A DNA stretch of 64,000 bases from Paenibacillus turpanensis. GTDB taxonomy: Bacteria > Bacillota > Bacilli > Paenibacillales > YIM-B00363. The notes below the pieces were generated by a model. That model had not been told where the DNA came from. It saw only the letters and a list, made by a program, of their open reading frames with translations, and did no database searches. Below, one piece after another: positions 62,608-64,000 of this stretch (positions are counted from its first letter, which is position 1; the number at the start of each line of letters is the position of its first letter). The stretch spans positions 1-64,000 of the forward strand of contig NZ_WTLI01000020.1 in NCBI RefSeq assembly GCF_011421635.1, given 5' to 3'. A program made the position numbers and the translations under genes.

Positions 62608-64000
62608 ATGCTGCGCAAAGTGTTAACCAAAGGAGTCGTAATGGCTCTAGCCGCAACGATTACGTTTACGGGTGTTGGAGATGTGAAAATGTTTACCTCT
62701 ACGGCGTTTGCTGCAACGGAGGAAGGCGAGCATAAGGCGAGGTTCATGCAGCTTTATAACCAAATTAAAGATCCGGCAAACGGATATTTTTCCCCGGAAG
62801 GTATTCCTTATCATGCAGTGGAAACGCTGATGAGCGAAGCGCCGGATTACGGGCATATGAGTACATCGGAAGCGTACAGCTACTGGCTGTGGCTGGAAGC
62901 GCTGTACGGCTACCATACCGGCGATTGGAGCAAGCTCGAGGCCGCGTGGGACAACATGGAAACGTACATTATCCCAATAAATGAAGGGGACGGCCAGGAA
63001 GAGCAGCCGACCATGAGCTACTACAATCCAAGCAGCCCGGCTACCTATGCGGATGAAAAGCCGTACCCGGATCAGTACCCTTCTTCGATTGGAGCGAAGT
63101 ATCCTGCAGGAAGGGACCCGATTGACGCGGAGCTGAAGGCGACCTATGGAGATAATCAGACGTACCTGATGCACTGGCTGCTCGATGTGGATAACTGGTA
63201 TAAGTTCGGCAATCTGCTGAATCCGTCGCATACGGCGACCTATGTAAACACATTCCAGCGCGGCGAGCAGGAATCGGTGTGGGAAGCGGTTCCGCATCCA
63301 TCGCAGGACAATAAGAAATTCGGAAAGCCGAATGAAGGCTTTATGTCCTTATTTACAAAAGAAAGCGCAGCACCCGCCGCTCAGTGGCGTTATACGAATG
63401 CAACGGATGCGGATGCGCGTGCCGTTCAAGTGCTGTACTGGGCCAAGGAGCTGGGCTATAACAACCCGGTTTATCTGGATAAGGCGAAGAAGATGGGCGA
63501 CTATCTTCGTTACGGACTCTACGATAAATACTTCCAACAAATTGGCAGTGCGGCAGACGGTACACCGTCTCCGGGCACGGGCAAGGATTCCAGCATGAGT
63601 CTGCTCGGCTGGTATACCGCTTGGGGCGGAGGTCTAGGCGAAAACGGTTCGGGCAACTGGGCGTGGCGGATTGGCGCAAGCCATGTACACCAGGCGTATC
63701 AAAACCCGGTCGCTGCGTATGCATTGTCCACGGCGGAAGGCGGTTTAATTCCGAAATCGCCGACGGCCAAGGAAGATTGGAATGCGTCGCTGAAGCGTCA
63801 GCTGGAGTTCTATACCTGGCTGCTGTCCTCGGAGGGTGCAGTCGGCGGAGGAGCGACCAACAGCTGGGACGGCGCATATAAGGCGTATCCGGCGGGAGTC
63901 AGCACCTTCTACGGCATGGCGTATGACGAAGCGCCGGTTTACCACGACCCGAATTCGAACACGTGGTTCGGCTTCCAAGCGTGGCCGCTGGAGCGCGTAG
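62608..64000 (+). CDS. Glycoside hydrolase family 48 cellulase, 5' part
   Basis: The first 464 codons of a GH48 enzyme; the window ends inside the gene. A signal peptide (about 1-36, cleavage after AFA) is followed by the catalytic domain. The start of the domain has the proposed acid residues in LMSEAPDYGHMSTSEAYSYW (Glu77 and Glu88, spaced 11 apart as in Clostridium Cel48F). Further on are QTYLMHWLLDVDNWYKFG, TYVNTFQRGEQESVWEAVPH and AWRIGASHVHQAYQNP. GH48 proteins are processive exo-cellulases that release cellobiose from chain ends and are a mark of strong cellulose degraders. ATAAGGAGGACG precedes the ATG. Binding modules may lie beyond the window. Confidence 0.96.
   Translation, partial: MLRKVLTKGVVMALAATITFTGVGDVKMFTSTAFAATEEGEHKARFMQLYNQIKDPANGYFSPEGIPYHAVETLMSEAPDYGHMSTSEAYSYWLWLEALYGYHTGDWSKLEAAWDNMETYIIPINEGDGQEEQPTMSYYNPSSPATYADEKPYPDQYPSSIGAKYPAGRDPIDAELKATYGDNQTYLMHWLLDVDNWYKFGNLLNPSHTATYVNTFQRGEQESVWEAVPHPSQDNKKFGKPNEGFMSLFTKESAAPAAQWRYTNATDADARAVQVLYWAKELGYNNPVYLDKAKKMGDYLRYGLYDKYFQQIGSAADGTPSPGTGKDSSMSLLGWYTAWGGGLGENGSGNWAWRIGASHVHQAYQNPVAAYALSTAEGGLIPKSPTAKEDWNASLKRQLEFYTWLLSSEGAVGGGATNSWDGAYKAYPAGVSTFYGMAYDEAPVYHDPNSNTWFGFQAWPLERV

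Overview
The window looks like chromosomal DNA from a cellulolytic, endospore-forming member of the Paenibacillaceae, most likely Paenibacillus or a close relative. The basis is strong AGGAGG-type ribosome binding sites, the gene orders cotJABC, yheB-yheCD, ytoI-ytpI-ytrI-ytrH-dnaE, accDA-pyk-fxsA-ytvI and citZ-icd-mdh, a gerA-type germinant receptor operon, an LplB/YtcP-type ABC importer with a fused sensor/AraC regulator, and a GH48 cellulase. No genus was assigned by computation.

Layout. 1-1840: 3' end of a non-ribosomal peptide synthetase subunit (end of an adenylation domain, carrier, condensation). 1841-3735: decayed DNA with a strong terminator and broken pieces of gluconokinase, a family A DNA polymerase and an MMPL transporter. 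3736-6323: radical SAM protein YfkAB, the cotJABC spore coat operon and a 47-residue protein on the other strand. 6641-9280: a membrane-anchored di-haem cytochrome and a HAD phosphatase. 9333-15548: five tandem YheC/YheD ATP-grasp genes on the minus strand, mostly joined by 4-base stop/start overlaps, divergent from yheB (DUF445). 17331-19878: ytoI, ytpI, ytrI, ytrH. 20024-24329: dnaE with an unusual Ala/Pro-rich linker, then signal peptidase I. 24427-26486: a cytoplasmic histidine kinase and a HAD protein. 26818-30409: a ger operon. 30646-35026: small protein, accD, accA, pyk, fxsA. 35034-39907: ytvI, ppk, ppx. 40213-43744: citZ, icd, mdh. 43961-49398: a small membrane protein, a YfbR-like nucleotidase, class I fumarase, and phoR followed by phoP. 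49572-51489: ECF sigma factor and DUF4179 membrane protein. 51536-54154: the cytochrome bd operon, with one tiny transmembrane protein at each end (a CydS-like one after cydB and an unassigned 31-residue one before cydA). 54388-62012: carbohydrate import locus with two paralogous lipoproteins. 62608-64000: 5' part of a GH48 cellobiohydrolase.

How it fits together. Three blocks serve sporulation and germination (cotJ, yheCD, ytrHI, ger). A second group is central metabolism and respiration (fatty acid initiation, pyruvate kinase, three TCA genes plus an oxygen-sensitive type of fumarase, and cytochrome bd under a Rex/Fnr-like palindrome). A third handles phosphate (PhoRP, Ppk, Ppx). The right end, a sensor/AraC regulator, ABC importer and secreted GH48, suggests sensing, uptake and breakdown of a plant polysaccharide.

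I see no clearly novel defence or mobile system. The best leads for something undescribed are the five-gene ATP-grasp array, the two micro-proteins bracketing cydAB, the palindrome-rich linker in DnaE, and the structured leader of the GH48 gene. I saw no tRNA, rRNA, CRISPR array or intact insertion sequence.
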